Shown piece after piece: positions 53,816-62,656 of a stretch of 64,000 nucleotides of DNA (its first letter is position 1; every line of letters starts with the position of its first letter). The translations under genes were made by a program, and so were the position numbers. The notes beneath the pieces were generated by a model, which searched no databases, was not told the origin of the DNA, and saw only the letters and a list, made by a program, of their open reading frames with translations. This DNA is from Micrococcus terreus (GTDB taxonomy: Bacteria; Actinomycetota; Actinomycetes; Actinomycetales; Micrococcaceae): the NCBI RefSeq assembly GCF_900116905.1, contig NZ_FPCG01000002.1, positions 124,001 through 188,000 on the forward strand, read 5' to 3'.

Positions 53816-54867
53816 CCGGCTGGCCCGTCCTGACCGCGGCCGTCCGACATGCAGGAGGCCTCATCCGAGCCGGCCAGCGGCTCCAGGACCAGGTTGGTCG
53901 GCGATCCGGCGGAGCGCAGCATCGACAGCGCCTCGTCGGCATCGGTCACGTGGGCATGCAGCCGCCACGTGACCGCACCGTCCGGGCCCGGATCGGTGTG
54001 CAGGGGACTCATGATCACCGAGTCGCCCACCTCGTTCAGACCGAAGCGCAGCGTGGCCGCGGTCAGCGGATCAAGCCGGATGCTGCACATCAGCTCATAC
54101 CCAGCGACCGGGTCGATCACTTCGTGGATGTGCGGCGACTCGGGTCCGAATCCGTGGAGACCATCCACCAGGTCGGGATCCAGCGCGGTGTCCAGCACCG
54201 AGGCTCGCAGGGCATCCAGCACCAGCAGCAGGCCCATGCCTCCGGAGTCGACCACCCTGGCCTCGGTCAGCGGGGCCAACTGTTCCTCCGTGTGCTCGAC
54301 CGCAGTCCAGGCCGCCGCCACCACAGCGTCCAGCGCCTCCGCCAGCACCCTGCGCCCGTCGCGCTCGGCTGCGCTGAGCCCCTGCAGGCCGGCCAGGTGA
54401 TCAGCCGCCGTGGACGCCGCGGAGGCGAGCACGGTGAGCATCGTCCCCTCCTGCGGGTCCGAGAGCGCGGCCCATGCCGCCGTGCGGGCGCGCTCCAGCG
54501 CCACGGCCAGGGCGGGGGCGGTGAGTCGGTCCAGTCCGGACAGCGAACCGGACATGGCCGTGAGCATGACCGCCAACAGGGTCCCCGAGTTGCCCCGAGC
54601 CTGGTCCAGGGCGGCGCGGCCGGCCAGCGCCAGGACCTCGCCGAGGTCCTGTTCGTCGCCGGTGAGCGAGCCGCCCTCGTCCACGGCCAGACGGGCGGCA
54701 CGCACCGTCTGGTACATGTTCGTCCCGGTGTCGCCGTCGGCCACGGGGAAGATGTTGATCGCATTGAGCCGGTCCGAGGCGTTGCCCAGCGTGGTCTCGG
54801 CCAGCGCAAGCCAGGACCTGACGCTGTCCGCTCGTCGACGCGCCGCTGACGCGGTGGCTGCCATCAT
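53812..54867 (-). CDS. DAK2-domain protein (FakA/YloV-like), short form
   Basis: 351 residues with an N-terminal DhaL/DAK2 kinase domain (about 18-205): the Mg-ATP aspartates lie in NIFPVADGDTGTNMY (Asp44, Asp46), and ARGNSGT is conserved. The middle FakA domain follows (GMGLLLVLDALRAS). In Firmicutes FakA phosphorylates fatty acids bound to FakB. Full-length relatives have about 470-550 residues; this one stops after the middle domain and lacks most of the C-terminal part. ATG at 54867 with GAGGGGG upstream (an adjacent ATG at 54864 also in frame). It lies 10 nt after the tyrosine-kinase gene and is coupled to recG. The usual upstream neighbour rpmB is absent. Confidence 0.85.
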   Translation of the reverse strand: MMAATASAARRRADSVRSWLALAETTLGNASDRLNAINIFPVADGDTGTNMYQTVRAARLAVDEGGSLTGDEQDLGEVLALAGRAALDQARGNSGTLLAVMLTAMSGSLSGLDRLTAPALAVALERARTAAWAALSDPQEGTMLTVLASAASTAADHLAGLQGLSAAERDGRRVLAEALDAVVAAAWTAVEHTEEQLAPLTEARVVDSGGMGLLLVLDALRASVLDTALDPDLVDGLHGFGPESPHIHEVIDPVAGYELMCSIRLDPLTAATLRFGLNEVGDSVIMSPLHTDPGPDGAVTWRLHAHVTDADEALSMLRSAGSPTNLVLEPLAGSDEASCMSDGRGQDGPAG

Positions 54868-54877
54868 CGGTGCCCCC

Positions 54878-56326
54878 TCACCGGAAGCGCATGCCCGTGA
54901 CGGACGCGCCGCTCCTCTGCCGCGCCCGCTTCCGGGAACCGCCGGAGCGGTGCGATGCCGTCGGCTCGGCAGCATCAGGCTGGTAGTCGTAGTACTGGTA
55001 GCCGCTGCGCTTGATCGGGACACGGGCCAGCACCAGCCCGAGCAGCCGCGATCCGGTCGCCTCCAGGTTCTCCAGGGCGCCCCGCAGCTGATCACGATGG
55101 TTGTATCCGTCCACACGGCACACCAGGATGACCCCGGAGCATTGGGCGGCCAGCACGGTGGGGTCGGTCACCGGCTGCAGCGGCGGCGCATCGAGCAGGA
55201 CGATGTCGTAGTTCTCGCGGGCCCAGTCCAGGAAGCGCCCCATGGCCTCGGCGCCCAGCAGCTCGGACGGGTTCGGCGGGACCTCTCCGGCGGTGATCAC
55301 GTCCAGCTCGGCCGAGTCTCCCCACACCTGGACGGCGTCCTCCACGTCGATCTGACCGGAGAGGATGGTGGAGAGCCCGACGGCGCCCTCGACTCCCAGG
55401 GTCTTGGCCACGCGCGGACGGCGCAGGTCGGCATCGACCAGCAGCACGCGGGTTCCGGACTCGGCGAGCATGACGGCGAGATTGGTCGCCGTCGTGGTCT
55501 TGCCCTCGCCCGGCACGGACGAGGTCACCACCACGGTCTGAGTGCCACCGTCCACATTGGTGAACTTCAGGTGGGTGCGCAGCTGGCGGTAGCTCTCGGC
55601 CCGGTGGCCCCAGGTGGAGTCATCCACCGTCAACAGCGGTTCGTCCTCGGCTGACTTGTCTTCGGCCACCACCCCCAGCACCGGCGCGTCGGTGATCCGC
55701 TCGATGTCCTCTCGGCGGCGGATACGGGTGTCCAGGATGGTCTTGAGCAGGGCGTAGGCGACGCCCAGCGCGGCACCGACCACGAGCCCGAGGGCCAGGT
55801 TCAGCAGGGTGCGGGGGCTGGAGGGCGAGGTCGGCACCCCGGCAGGATCCACGATCGACAGGTCCACGAGCGGCTCGCGTTCGTCGCCCGGAGTCTCCAC
55901 CTCTCCGACGGTCCTGATCAGCGAGGCCGCCGTGGCGTCCGCGATCTGCGCGGCGGTCTCAGGATCGGTGTGGGTGGCCGAGAGATTGATCAGCACGGTC
56001 TGCAACGGTGCGTTGGCGGTGACGGTCTCGGCCAGATTCCTGGGGGTGGTGTCCAGGTCGAGCTCCTCGATCACCGGCTGGAGCACGCGGGGGCTGGTGG
56101 CCAGCGAAACGTAGGAGGTGACCCGCTTCTCTGAGAAGCTGGAGCCCTGAAGGATCTCGGTGGCGCTGTCCCCGCCGCCCACGGCCACGAAGACCTGAGT
56201 GGTGGCGGTGTACTTCGGCTTGGTCAAGGCGGTGGCCCCGGCGGCCACTCCCAGGCCGAGCAGGGTGATCAGCAGGATCGGCAGCCAGTTCTCCCGAAGG
56301 ATGCGCAGATAGTCTTTCAGGTCCAC
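54878..56326 (-). CDS. Polysaccharide co-polymerase / BY-type tyrosine autokinase (Wzc/CpsD-CapAB fusion)
   Basis: 482-residue inner-membrane protein that regulates chain length and export of envelope polysaccharide. Wzz-type domain with two membrane segments (about 14-33 and 173-195), then a cytoplasmic kinase with Walker A SSVPGEGKTTT (Lys276), Walker A' VLLVDADLRRP (294-304) and Walker B VLLDAPP. A tyrosine cluster SGYQYYDYQ (about 441-449) near the C-terminus is the usual autophosphorylation site; a basic tail follows. GTG at 56326. It follows the second LCP gene by 66 nt and is followed by the DAK2 gene. No cognate phosphatase is seen. Confidence 0.9.
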   Translation of the reverse strand: MDLKDYLRILRENWLPILLITLLGLGVAAGATALTKPKYTATTQVFVAVGGGDSATEILQGSSFSEKRVTSYVSLATSPRVLQPVIEELDLDTTPRNLAETVTANAPLQTVLINLSATHTDPETAAQIADATAASLIRTVGEVETPGDEREPLVDLSIVDPAGVPTSPSSPRTLLNLALGLVVGAALGVAYALLKTILDTRIRRREDIERITDAPVLGVVAEDKSAEDEPLLTVDDSTWGHRAESYRQLRTHLKFTNVDGGTQTVVVTSSVPGEGKTTTATNLAVMLAESGTRVLLVDADLRRPRVAKTLGVEGAVGLSTILSGQIDVEDAVQVWGDSAELDVITAGEVPPNPSELLGAEAMGRFLDWARENYDIVLLDAPPLQPVTDPTVLAAQCSGVILVCRVDGYNHRDQLRGALENLEATGSRLLGLVLARVPIKRSGYQYYDYQPDAAEPTASHRSGGSRKRARQRSGASVTGMRFR

Positions 56327-56392
56327 CGTGGATTCTCTTTCGATAGTGTCAAGGCCAGCGGCCCTCAGTGCATGGTCACGGACGTCCCAGCG

Positions 56393-57538
56393 TCAGGATG
56401 CAGGCTGGATCCGTGCCAGATCGTCGTCCTGCAGGGCGGCACCGATCTCCTGGATGCCATCCCAGTCCGGCCACACCACGGACTGGCTTCCTGCTCGCCC
56501 GATCCCCTTCGTGGGGACAGTGAACATCTGCACGTCGTCACGGCGGATGCCGGTGAGCGTCCGGCCGATCTCCACGAGTTCTCCGGAGTCCAAGGTGTCG
56601 TCCACCGTGAGGTAGGGCGACATCGTCTCCACCATATCGGAGATGAGACCGGGGTTGGTCAATGTGCGGGTGTTGAGCACCTCGGAGATCACGGCCCGCA
56701 GGAACAGCTGCTGGTTGCGCACGCGACTGTAGTCTCCGTCGGCGAACGCGTACCGCTCACGCACGAAGGCCAGGGCCGTGTCACCGTCCATGGTCTGTGG
56801 TCCGGCGGCGAAGTCCTTGCCGCCGTTGCCGGAGCTGAAGGCCCGCGGGTTGTCGATGGTGACGCCGCCCAGGGAGTCCACGATCCCTCGGAATCCCTCC
56901 AGGTCCACCGCGGCCACATGGTCGATCCGGGTGCCGAACATGCTCTCCAGCGTCTGGACGGCCTTGGGGACCCCGCCGAAGGAGTAGGCGGCGTTGAGCT
57001 TGTGCTCCCCTTCACCGGGGATCTCCACCCAGAGGTCACGCATCACCGACATCACGAAGATGTCTTCCCGATCGCCGGGGATGTGGACCCACATCATGGT
57101 GTCGGAGCGTCCGGCCTGGGGGACGTCGGGCAGGTCCTCCCGCTCGCCGGAACCGCCTCCGGAGTCCGAGCCCAGGAGCAGGATGTTCAGCGGCTCGTGC
57201 TGACCCTCCTGGGTCGGAGCCTTGGTCGGTCGCTGGTCTTCCGCAGGGAACGCCGTCTCGAACTTCTCCGTGGAGTCGTCGAAGGTCGAGGCCAATCCGG
57301 ACAGATAGACCACGGCCACCGTGCCTGCGCCCAGCACCAGGACGAGCAGGACGCCCAGGATCCACCGGCCGGCTCTGCGGCCGCGCTGGGGGCGCCGAAC
57401 GCCCTCCGAACCCTCATGTGGCGTGGTTGCGGGCACCAGTTCCTCCAGGGTGGGGTCGTCTCCGCTCGCACCTGGCAGGACGGCGGCGAGGGGCCGTGCA
57501 TGCGCGGAGCGGACTGTGACGCCGGAACCGCAGACCAT
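56393..57538 (-). CDS. LytR-CpsA-Psr family glycopolymer ligase (second copy)
   Basis: 381-residue membrane protein. A cytoplasmic N-terminus of about 55 residues precedes one membrane segment (WILGVLLVLVLGAGTVAVVY), then the LCP domain with [50 protein letters not shown] and FVRERYAFADGDYSRVRNQQLF. It is a paralogue of the protein at 44215. Start ATG at 57538 is tentative, since no Shine-Dalgarno sequence is seen and the N-terminus is not conserved. It heads the unit LCP-tyrosine kinase-DAK2-recG and diverges from the DUF3515 gene across 68 nt. Confidence 0.9.
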   Translation of the reverse strand: MVCGSGVTVRSAHARPLAAVLPGASGDDPTLEELVPATTPHEGSEGVRRPQRGRRAGRWILGVLLVLVLGAGTVAVVYLSGLASTFDDSTEKFETAFPAEDQRPTKAPTQEGQHEPLNILLLGSDSGGGSGEREDLPDVPQAGRSDTMMWVHIPGDREDIFVMSVMRDLWVEIPGEGEHKLNAAYSFGGVPKAVQTLESMFGTRIDHVAAVDLEGFRGIVDSLGGVTIDNPRAFSSGNGGKDFAAGPQTMDGDTALAFVRERYAFADGDYSRVRNQQLFLRAVISEVLNTRTLTNPGLISDMVETMSPYLTVDDTLDSGELVEIGRTLTGIRRDDVQMFTVPTKGIGRAGSQSVVWPDWDGIQEIGAALQDDDLARIQPAS

Positions 57539-57593
57539 ACGAGTTCGGCTCGTCTCATGGTACGGTACCGCGCCAGCGCCCTGCGGCAGCACG

Positions 57594-57599
57594 TACCCT
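57594..57599 (+). promoter_or_regulatory. Candidate -10 of the DUF3515 gene, leaderless arrangement
   Basis: TACCCT followed by exactly 7 nt and the ATG at 57607; the seven bases hold no Shine-Dalgarno sequence. Confidence 0.45.
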
Positions 57600-57606
57600 G
57601 GATGCC

Positions 57607-58158
57607 ATGTCCCCCACTCTGCACCCCCTGCCTGTCCGCGCCCGCCTGTTGGCGGCAGGACTGGTTCTCTCCCCGGTCGGACTGGCCCTGGCTGCCTGCG
57701 GCGCTCCCGTGGCGGACGTGGAAGCGGCGCCCGGGGCCACGGACCCGGTGTGCGCCGAGGCGATGGTCTCGTTGCCGGACCAGGTGGCCGGGTTCGATCG
57801 TCGCGAGACGGACAGCCAGGCCACGGCCGTCTGGGGTGCCCCCTCAGCCGTGGTGCTGCGGTGCGGTGTCCCCACTCCCGGCCCCACCACGGAGCACTGT
57901 GTCACGGCCAACGGGATCGACTGGGTGACCCGGGACGATCAGACGCATTGGACACTGACCACCTACGGCCGCTCCCCTGCTGTCGAGGTCGTGTTCGATG
58001 ACACGCGCGCCGCCTCCAGCTCGGTGATGGTGGACCTGGCCTCCGCGGTGGGACGGATCCCTGCCAGCGGTGCCTGCACCTCCACGGGCCCGACGACGGC
58101 TCCTCCCCTGCCCAGTGCAGGGGCACCTGACGCGGGGCGCCAGGACGAGGGCGACTGA
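57607..58158 (+). CDS. DUF3515 family lipoprotein
   Basis: 183-residue predicted lipoprotein. A hydrophobic signal (LLAAGLVLSPVGLALAAC) ends in a lipobox with Cys31, so the mature protein is anchored outside the membrane. The body fits DUF3515 (M. tuberculosis Rv2980 position): AVVLRCGVP and CVTANGIDWVTRDD. Function unknown; it is always near ddl and gpsA, suggesting envelope work. The C-terminal 30 residues are Pro/Ser/Ala rich. Convergent with ddl, with only 17 nt between the stops. Confidence 0.85.
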   Translation: MSPTLHPLPVRARLLAAGLVLSPVGLALAACGAPVADVEAAPGATDPVCAEAMVSLPDQVAGFDRRETDSQATAVWGAPSAVVLRCGVPTPGPTTEHCVTANGIDWVTRDDQTHWTLTTYGRSPAVEVVFDDTRAASSSVMVDLASAVGRIPASGACTSTGPTTAPPLPSAGAPDAGRQDEGD

Positions 58159-58175
58159 CTCGCCCATTGGGCTGC

Positions 58176-59408
58176 TCAGCGCAGGCCGGTGCCACGCTCC
58201 AGCGCGAGGTCGATCAGCTCGTCCAGCAGTTCTGCGTAGGGCAGGCCGCTGCGCTCCCACATGGCCGGGTACATGCTGATCGGAGTGAAACCGGGCATGG
58301 TGTTGATCTCGTTGATGATGAATTCACCGTCGGGCGTGTAGAAGAAGTCCACCCGGGAGAGGCCCTCGGCTTCCACAGCGTCGAAGGCCACCACGGCCAG
58401 CTCTCGCACGGTCTGGATGGCCTGCTCGGGAAGCTCGGCGGGGCAGGAGAGATCAGCCGCGCTGCTGTCCTGGTACTTGGCGGCGAAGTCGTAGAAGTCA
58501 TGGTGGTCGGCGCCATCATGGACCACGATCTCACCGGGCAGAGAGGCTCGGGGCATCTGGGTGCCGTGTCCGTCCAGGACGGCGCATTCGATCTCTCGGC
58601 CCACGATCCCGGCCTCCACCACGACCTTGGGATCGTAGCGTCGGGCCTCCTCCACGGCCGCCCGCAGACCGGCCGGCTCGGTGACGCGGGTGATGCCGAT
58701 CGATGAGCCGGCACGCGCTGGTTTGACGAACACCGGGAACTCCAGCCGGGCGGCCCGGTCCAGGGCGGCCTGTGGATCGGTGAGCCACTGCCGGTCGGTG
58801 ATCGTCTCCCAGGGTCCCACGGTGAGCCCGGCGGCCTGGAAGGCGACCTTCATGAAGTGCTTGTCCATGCCCACAGCCGAGGCGAGCACTCCGGGGCCCA
58901 CATAGGGGATCCCGGCCATCTCGAGCAGGCCCTGCAGGGTCCCGTCCTCACCGTAGGGCCCGTGCAGGACAGGGAAGACCACGTCCACGCCGCCGACACC
59001 GGGGATCGGGTCCGTCTCCTGCTGTCCCACTGGTCCGGACGTCGCGCAGGTGCGTGCCGGCAGCAGCTCATGGCCGTGTGGCGTGCTGGAGAGCACCAGC
59101 GGGATCTCCGGTTCGGGCACGCGGGGCAGCTCGGTCCCCCTCAGGGACCAGAGATCCGGATCTGACTGCACGGCGGCCCACTGTCCGGTGGAGGTGATGC
59201 CGACCGGGACCACCTCGTACATCTGTGGGTCCAGGGCGCGCAGCACGCCTGCCGCGGTCACGCAGCTGACGGGGTGCTCGCTGGAGCGTCCCCCGAACAG
59301 GACCATGACGCGCAGCCGGCCGTCTGTGCCTGACCCTCGATGAGCAGGGGGCGTTGCCGCGCGGTCCGCGCCGATGGGTCTGTCGGTCTCGGCGGGGTTC
59401 TGGCTCAC
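58176..59408 (-). CDS. ddl: D-alanine--D-alanine ligase
   Basis: ATP-grasp enzyme making D-Ala-D-Ala for the peptidoglycan stem peptide. 410 residues: N-domain VMVLFGGRSSEHPVSC, central HGPYGEDGTLQG, ATP-grasp FVKPARAGSSIGIT, and the metal site INEINTMPGFT. Tyr in the D-Ala-D-Ala type loop is kept (HDFYDFAAKY), so a D-Ala-D-Lac enzyme is not suggested. GTG at 59408 overlaps the gpsA stop (GTGA); the first 30 residues are a non-conserved extension. Unit murA-plsC-gpsA-ddl. Confidence 0.95.
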   Translation of the reverse strand: MSQNPAETDRPIGADRAATPPAHRGSGTDGRLRVMVLFGGRSSEHPVSCVTAAGVLRALDPQMYEVVPVGITSTGQWAAVQSDPDLWSLRGTELPRVPEPEIPLVLSSTPHGHELLPARTCATSGPVGQQETDPIPGVGGVDVVFPVLHGPYGEDGTLQGLLEMAGIPYVGPGVLASAVGMDKHFMKVAFQAAGLTVGPWETITDRQWLTDPQAALDRAARLEFPVFVKPARAGSSIGITRVTEPAGLRAAVEEARRYDPKVVVEAGIVGREIECAVLDGHGTQMPRASLPGEIVVHDGADHHDFYDFAAKYQDSSAADLSCPAELPEQAIQTVRELAVVAFDAVEAEGLSRVDFFYTPDGEFIINEINTMPGFTPISMYPAMWERSGLPYAELLDELIDLALERGTGLR

Positions 59409-60481
59409 TGGGGTCCTTCCGGTTTCAGATCTCGTGCCAACAGCAGTCCGGCGATCGATCGTACATCCAGCTGCCCGTTGACCACGGCGTTCACGGCCTC
59501 GCTGATGGGCATCTCCACACCGACCCGCCGGGCCAGGTCGACCACGGCGGAGACCGACTTGATGCCCTCTGCGGTCTGGCTCATCTGCTCGGAGACCTCG
59601 GCGGTGGTCAGTCCCTGGCCCAGCAGACGCCCGGCGCTGCGGTTGCGGGAGAGCGGGGAGGCGCAGGTCGCCACCAGGTCGCCCAATCCGGCCAGGCCGG
59701 AGAGCGTCTCGGCATTGGCCCCCAGCCGTGCGGCCAGCCGCGTGGTCTCGGTCAGCCCCCGGGTGATGACCGAGGCCTTGGAGTTGTCCCCCAGCCCCTG
59801 TCCGTCACAGATCCCCACGGCCAGCGCGATCACGTTCTTGACGATCCCGCCGATCTCCGCCCCCGGCACGTCCGTGTTGGTGTAGGGACGGAAGTATGGC
59901 GCCGAGGTCCGGGAGACGAGCAGGGCGGCGGTGGGCTCATGGGCGGAGGCGATCACCGTGGCGGTGGGCTCCTCACGAGCGATCTCCAGAGCCAGGTTGG
60001 GACCGGAGACCACGGCGAACCGCTCCGGCGGCAGCTCCAGCACCTCGGCGCACAGCTCGCTCATCCGGGCATCCGTCCCCCGCTCGAGTCCCTTGACCAG
60101 GGACACCACGACGACGGCCGGGTCCAGGGCGTCTTTGACCTCCAGCAGGGTGGCCCGCACCTGCTGGGCCGGGACAGCCACGACCACCACATGCGCATCG
60201 CGAACGGCTTCATTCAGGTCCGAGGTGGCGGTGAGCAGTGAGGGCAGCTCGATCTCCGGCAGATACTGGCTGTTGCGATGCTCCTGGGTGATCTCCTGTG
60301 CCACCGCCTCACGGCGCGCCCACAAGGTGATCTGGGTGCCGTCGTCGCCCCGGTGACGGGCGCTGTCGGCGAGCACCTTGGCGAAGGTGGTCCCCCAGCT
60401 GCCGGCGCCCAGCACCGCCACCTTCAGTGCGGTGGTGTCGTCCGGCAGCCTGAACGCGGGCTCCTGGGCGGACTGGGTCAC
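59405..60481 (-). CDS. gpsA: Glycerol-3-phosphate dehydrogenase [NAD(P)+]
   Basis: Makes sn-glycerol-3-phosphate from dihydroxyacetone phosphate for phospholipids. 358 residues; Rossmann motif VLGAGSWGTTFAK, substrate region KNVIALAVGICDG and GLAGLGDLVATC. The GTG at 60481 overlaps the plsC stop (GTGA); the frame extends upstream within plsC but is not conserved. Directly follows the acyltransferase that uses lipid precursors. Confidence 0.95.
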   Translation of the reverse strand: MTQSAQEPAFRLPDDTTALKVAVLGAGSWGTTFAKVLADSARHRGDDGTQITLWARREAVAQEITQEHRNSQYLPEIELPSLLTATSDLNEAVRDAHVVVVAVPAQQVRATLLEVKDALDPAVVVVSLVKGLERGTDARMSELCAEVLELPPERFAVVSGPNLALEIAREEPTATVIASAHEPTAALLVSRTSAPYFRPYTNTDVPGAEIGGIVKNVIALAVGICDGQGLGDNSKASVITRGLTETTRLAARLGANAETLSGLAGLGDLVATCASPLSRNRSAGRLLGQGLTTAEVSEQMSQTAEGIKSVSAVVDLARRVGVEMPISEAVNAVVNGQLDVRSIAGLLLARDLKPEGPQ

Positions 60482-61200
60482 GCAGAGTCTCCGTTCCGCG
60501 TCCCGGTACGGGGGTCGAAGCGTCCCACCTGCATGGTCTCGCCCCTCAGGTCCTCCACCTGGGTGGTGATGGCCGTCATGATTCGTTCGGTGGCCTCCTT
60601 CAGCACGGATCGGGTGTGCGGCACGGTCCTCAGGTCGTTCAGCTGGACCGGTGGGCCGACCTTGATGCGCGCGTTCTTCCGGGGCCAGACCCGGGGGTAG
60701 CGGCCATGGCGGGGGAACATCTCCTGGATGCCCCACTGGCCGACCGGGATCACCGGCGCCCCGGTCTTCAGGGCCAGGCGAGCCGCACCGGTCTTCGCCT
60801 TCATCGGCCACAGCTGAGGATCGTGGGTGATGGTCCCCTCGGGATAGATCAGGATCGCTCCGCCCTCGGCCAGGACCCGCTCTGCCGCCTCCAGCGAGGC
60901 GCCCCCGCCACGGGTTCGCTCCACCGGGATGTGGTGCATGCCGTGGAGCATCTTCCCCACCACCGGGATCCGGAACAGCTCGGCCTTGGCCAGCACGTGG
61001 GGCAGGTGCCCCTGGTTGTAGACCATGTGGGCCAGTGCCAGCGGGTCCAGCTCGGAGATGTGGTTGGCCACCAGGATGAACCCGGTGTCCGGGATGTGCT
61101 CCAGACCGGACCAGTCCTTGGACGTGAGCAGATTCATGGCGGGACGGACCACACTGGCCGCAGCCAGGAATCCCACCCGCAGGGAGAGGGGAGCCTTCAC
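60478..61200 (-). CDS. plsC: 1-acyl-sn-glycerol-3-phosphate acyltransferase (PlsC-type)
   Basis: Adds the second acyl chain in phosphatidate synthesis. 240 residues with the acyltransferase motifs NHISELD (His47, Asp52), VVGKMLHGMHHIPVER, and YPEGTIT. A hydrophobic start (about 9-22) may bind the membrane. GTG at 61200, 5 nt after murA. It sits between murA and gpsA, as in other actinobacteria. Confidence 0.9.
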   Translation of the reverse strand: MKAPLSLRVGFLAAASVVRPAMNLLTSKDWSGLEHIPDTGFILVANHISELDPLALAHMVYNQGHLPHVLAKAELFRIPVVGKMLHGMHHIPVERTRGGGASLEAAERVLAEGGAILIYPEGTITHDPQLWPMKAKTGAARLALKTGAPVIPVGQWGIQEMFPRHGRYPRVWPRKNARIKVGPPVQLNDLRTVPHTRSVLKEATERIMTAITTQVEDLRGETMQVGRFDPRTGTRNGDSA

Positions 61201-61205
61201 CGGGA

Positions 61206-62534
61206 CTACCGCGCGGTCTCGGAGAGTTCGATGTCAGCGCCGAGGCCGGTCAGCTTGTCCATGAACTTCTCGTATCCGCGGTTGATGATCTCGATGCCGG
61301 TCACCGTCGAGGTGCCTTCGGCGGCCAGTGCGGCGATCAGGTGGGAGAAGCCGCCTCGCAGGTCGGGGACGTCGATCTGGGCACCCTGCAGGATGGCTGG
61401 TCCGGAGATGACCGCTGAGTGCAGGAAGTTGCGCTGGCCGAACCGGCACGGCACCGAGCCGAGGCATTCGCGGTGCAGCTGGATGGAGGCGCCCATCCGC
61501 ACCAGGGCGTCGGTGAAGCCGAACCGGTTCTCGTACACGGTCTCGTGGACGATCGAGACGCCTTCGGCCTGGGTCAGCGCCACAACCAGCGGCTGCTGCC
61601 AGTCAGTCATGAACCCAGGGTGCACGTCCGTCTCCAGCACGAGGGGGCGCAACGTTCCACCACCGTGCCAGAAGCGGATGCCTTCATCATCGACCTCGAA
61701 CTCTCCGCCGATCTTGCGGTAGGTGTTCAGGAAGGCCGTGAGGTCGCGCTGCATGGCTCCCTCGACATAGATGTCGCCCTTGGTCACCAGGGCAGCCGAC
61801 GCCCAGGATGCTGATTCATTGCGGTCCGGGATCGCCCGATGGTTGTACCCGGACAAGGTCTTGACGCCTTCGATCCGAATGGTCCGATCGGTCTGGACCG
61901 TGATGATCGCACCCATCTTCTGGAGCACGGCGATCAGATCATGGATCTCCGGCTCCACGGCGGCGCCCTGCAGCTCGGTGATGCCCTCTGCGCGCACGGC
62001 GGTCAACAGGACCTGCTCGGTGGCTCCCACGGAGGGATAGGGCAGCTCGAGCTTGGCACCGTGCAGACCCTTGGGAGCGGAGATGTGGATGCCGCCCGGG
62101 CGCTTCTCCACGACCGCCCCGAAGTGCCTGAGCACGGTCAGGTGATAGTCGATCGGTCGATCGCCAATCTTGCAGCCGCCCAGATCCGGGATGAAGGCCT
62201 CGCCGATGGAGTGCATCAACGGACCGCAGAACAGGATCGGGATCCTGGAGTCTCCGGCGTGAGCGTCGATCTCCGTGGAGCCGGCCGACTTGGTGTCCGC
62301 GGGGTCCAGGGTCAGGTCCCCGGTGTCCTCGTCTTTGGTCACCTTGACGCCGTGCAGCTGCAGCAGGCTGGTGACCACGTCGACATCCTTGATCTCAGGG
62401 ACGTTGCGCAGGACCGAGGGACGGTCGCCGAGCAGGGCGGCGACCATGGCCTTGGGCACCAGGTTCTTGGCGCCACGGACGTGGACTCGTCCCTGCAGCG
62501 GCTTGCCGCCGTGGATGGTCAGGAGTTTTCCCAT
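61206..62534 (-). CDS. murA: UDP-N-acetylglucosamine 1-carboxyvinyltransferase
   Basis: First committed step of peptidoglycan synthesis: transfers enolpyruvate from PEP to UDP-GlcNAc. 442 residues of the EPSP-synthase fold with GAKN (Lys23, Asn24), catalytic Cys121 in GGCKIGDRPIDYH, and ETVYENRFG. Having Cys and not Asp in the loop predicts fosfomycin can bind, unlike in mycobacteria. ATG at 62534 begins the conserved text; GGAGGA lies 12 nt before it, rather far. Confidence 0.95.
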   Translation of the reverse strand: MGKLLTIHGGKPLQGRVHVRGAKNLVPKAMVAALLGDRPSVLRNVPEIKDVDVVTSLLQLHGVKVTKDEDTGDLTLDPADTKSAGSTEIDAHAGDSRIPILFCGPLMHSIGEAFIPDLGGCKIGDRPIDYHLTVLRHFGAVVEKRPGGIHISAPKGLHGAKLELPYPSVGATEQVLLTAVRAEGITELQGAAVEPEIHDLIAVLQKMGAIITVQTDRTIRIEGVKTLSGYNHRAIPDRNESASWASAALVTKGDIYVEGAMQRDLTAFLNTYRKIGGEFEVDDEGIRFWHGGGTLRPLVLETDVHPGFMTDWQQPLVVALTQAEGVSIVHETVYENRFGFTDALVRMGASIQLHRECLGSVPCRFGQRNFLHSAVISGPAILQGAQIDVPDLRGGFSHLIAALAAEGTSTVTGIEIINRGYEKFMDKLTGLGADIELSETAR

Positions 62535-62624
62535 GGTCAGTGACTGTCCTCCGCGCTCGACGGTGCGAGCTCTGTATCGACTCTGGATCCTCGGGGGTGC
62601 CCTCAGGCGCGGATCCGCCTCCCC

Positions 62625-62630
62625 AGCATA
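62625..62630 (-). promoter_or_regulatory. Candidate -10 of murA
   Basis: TATGCT on the minus strand in the 122-nt spacer after leuD; CTGCCG sits 17 nt upstream as a poor -35. Predicted leader about 85 nt. Confidence 0.35.
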
Positions 62631-62656
62631 CGACCCGACGCCGGTCCCGGCAGTGA

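Noticed and set aside
59405-60811. 468-codon version of gpsA
   Set aside because: The extra N-terminal codons overlap plsC out of frame; GTG at 60481 in a GTGA overlap is the natural start.
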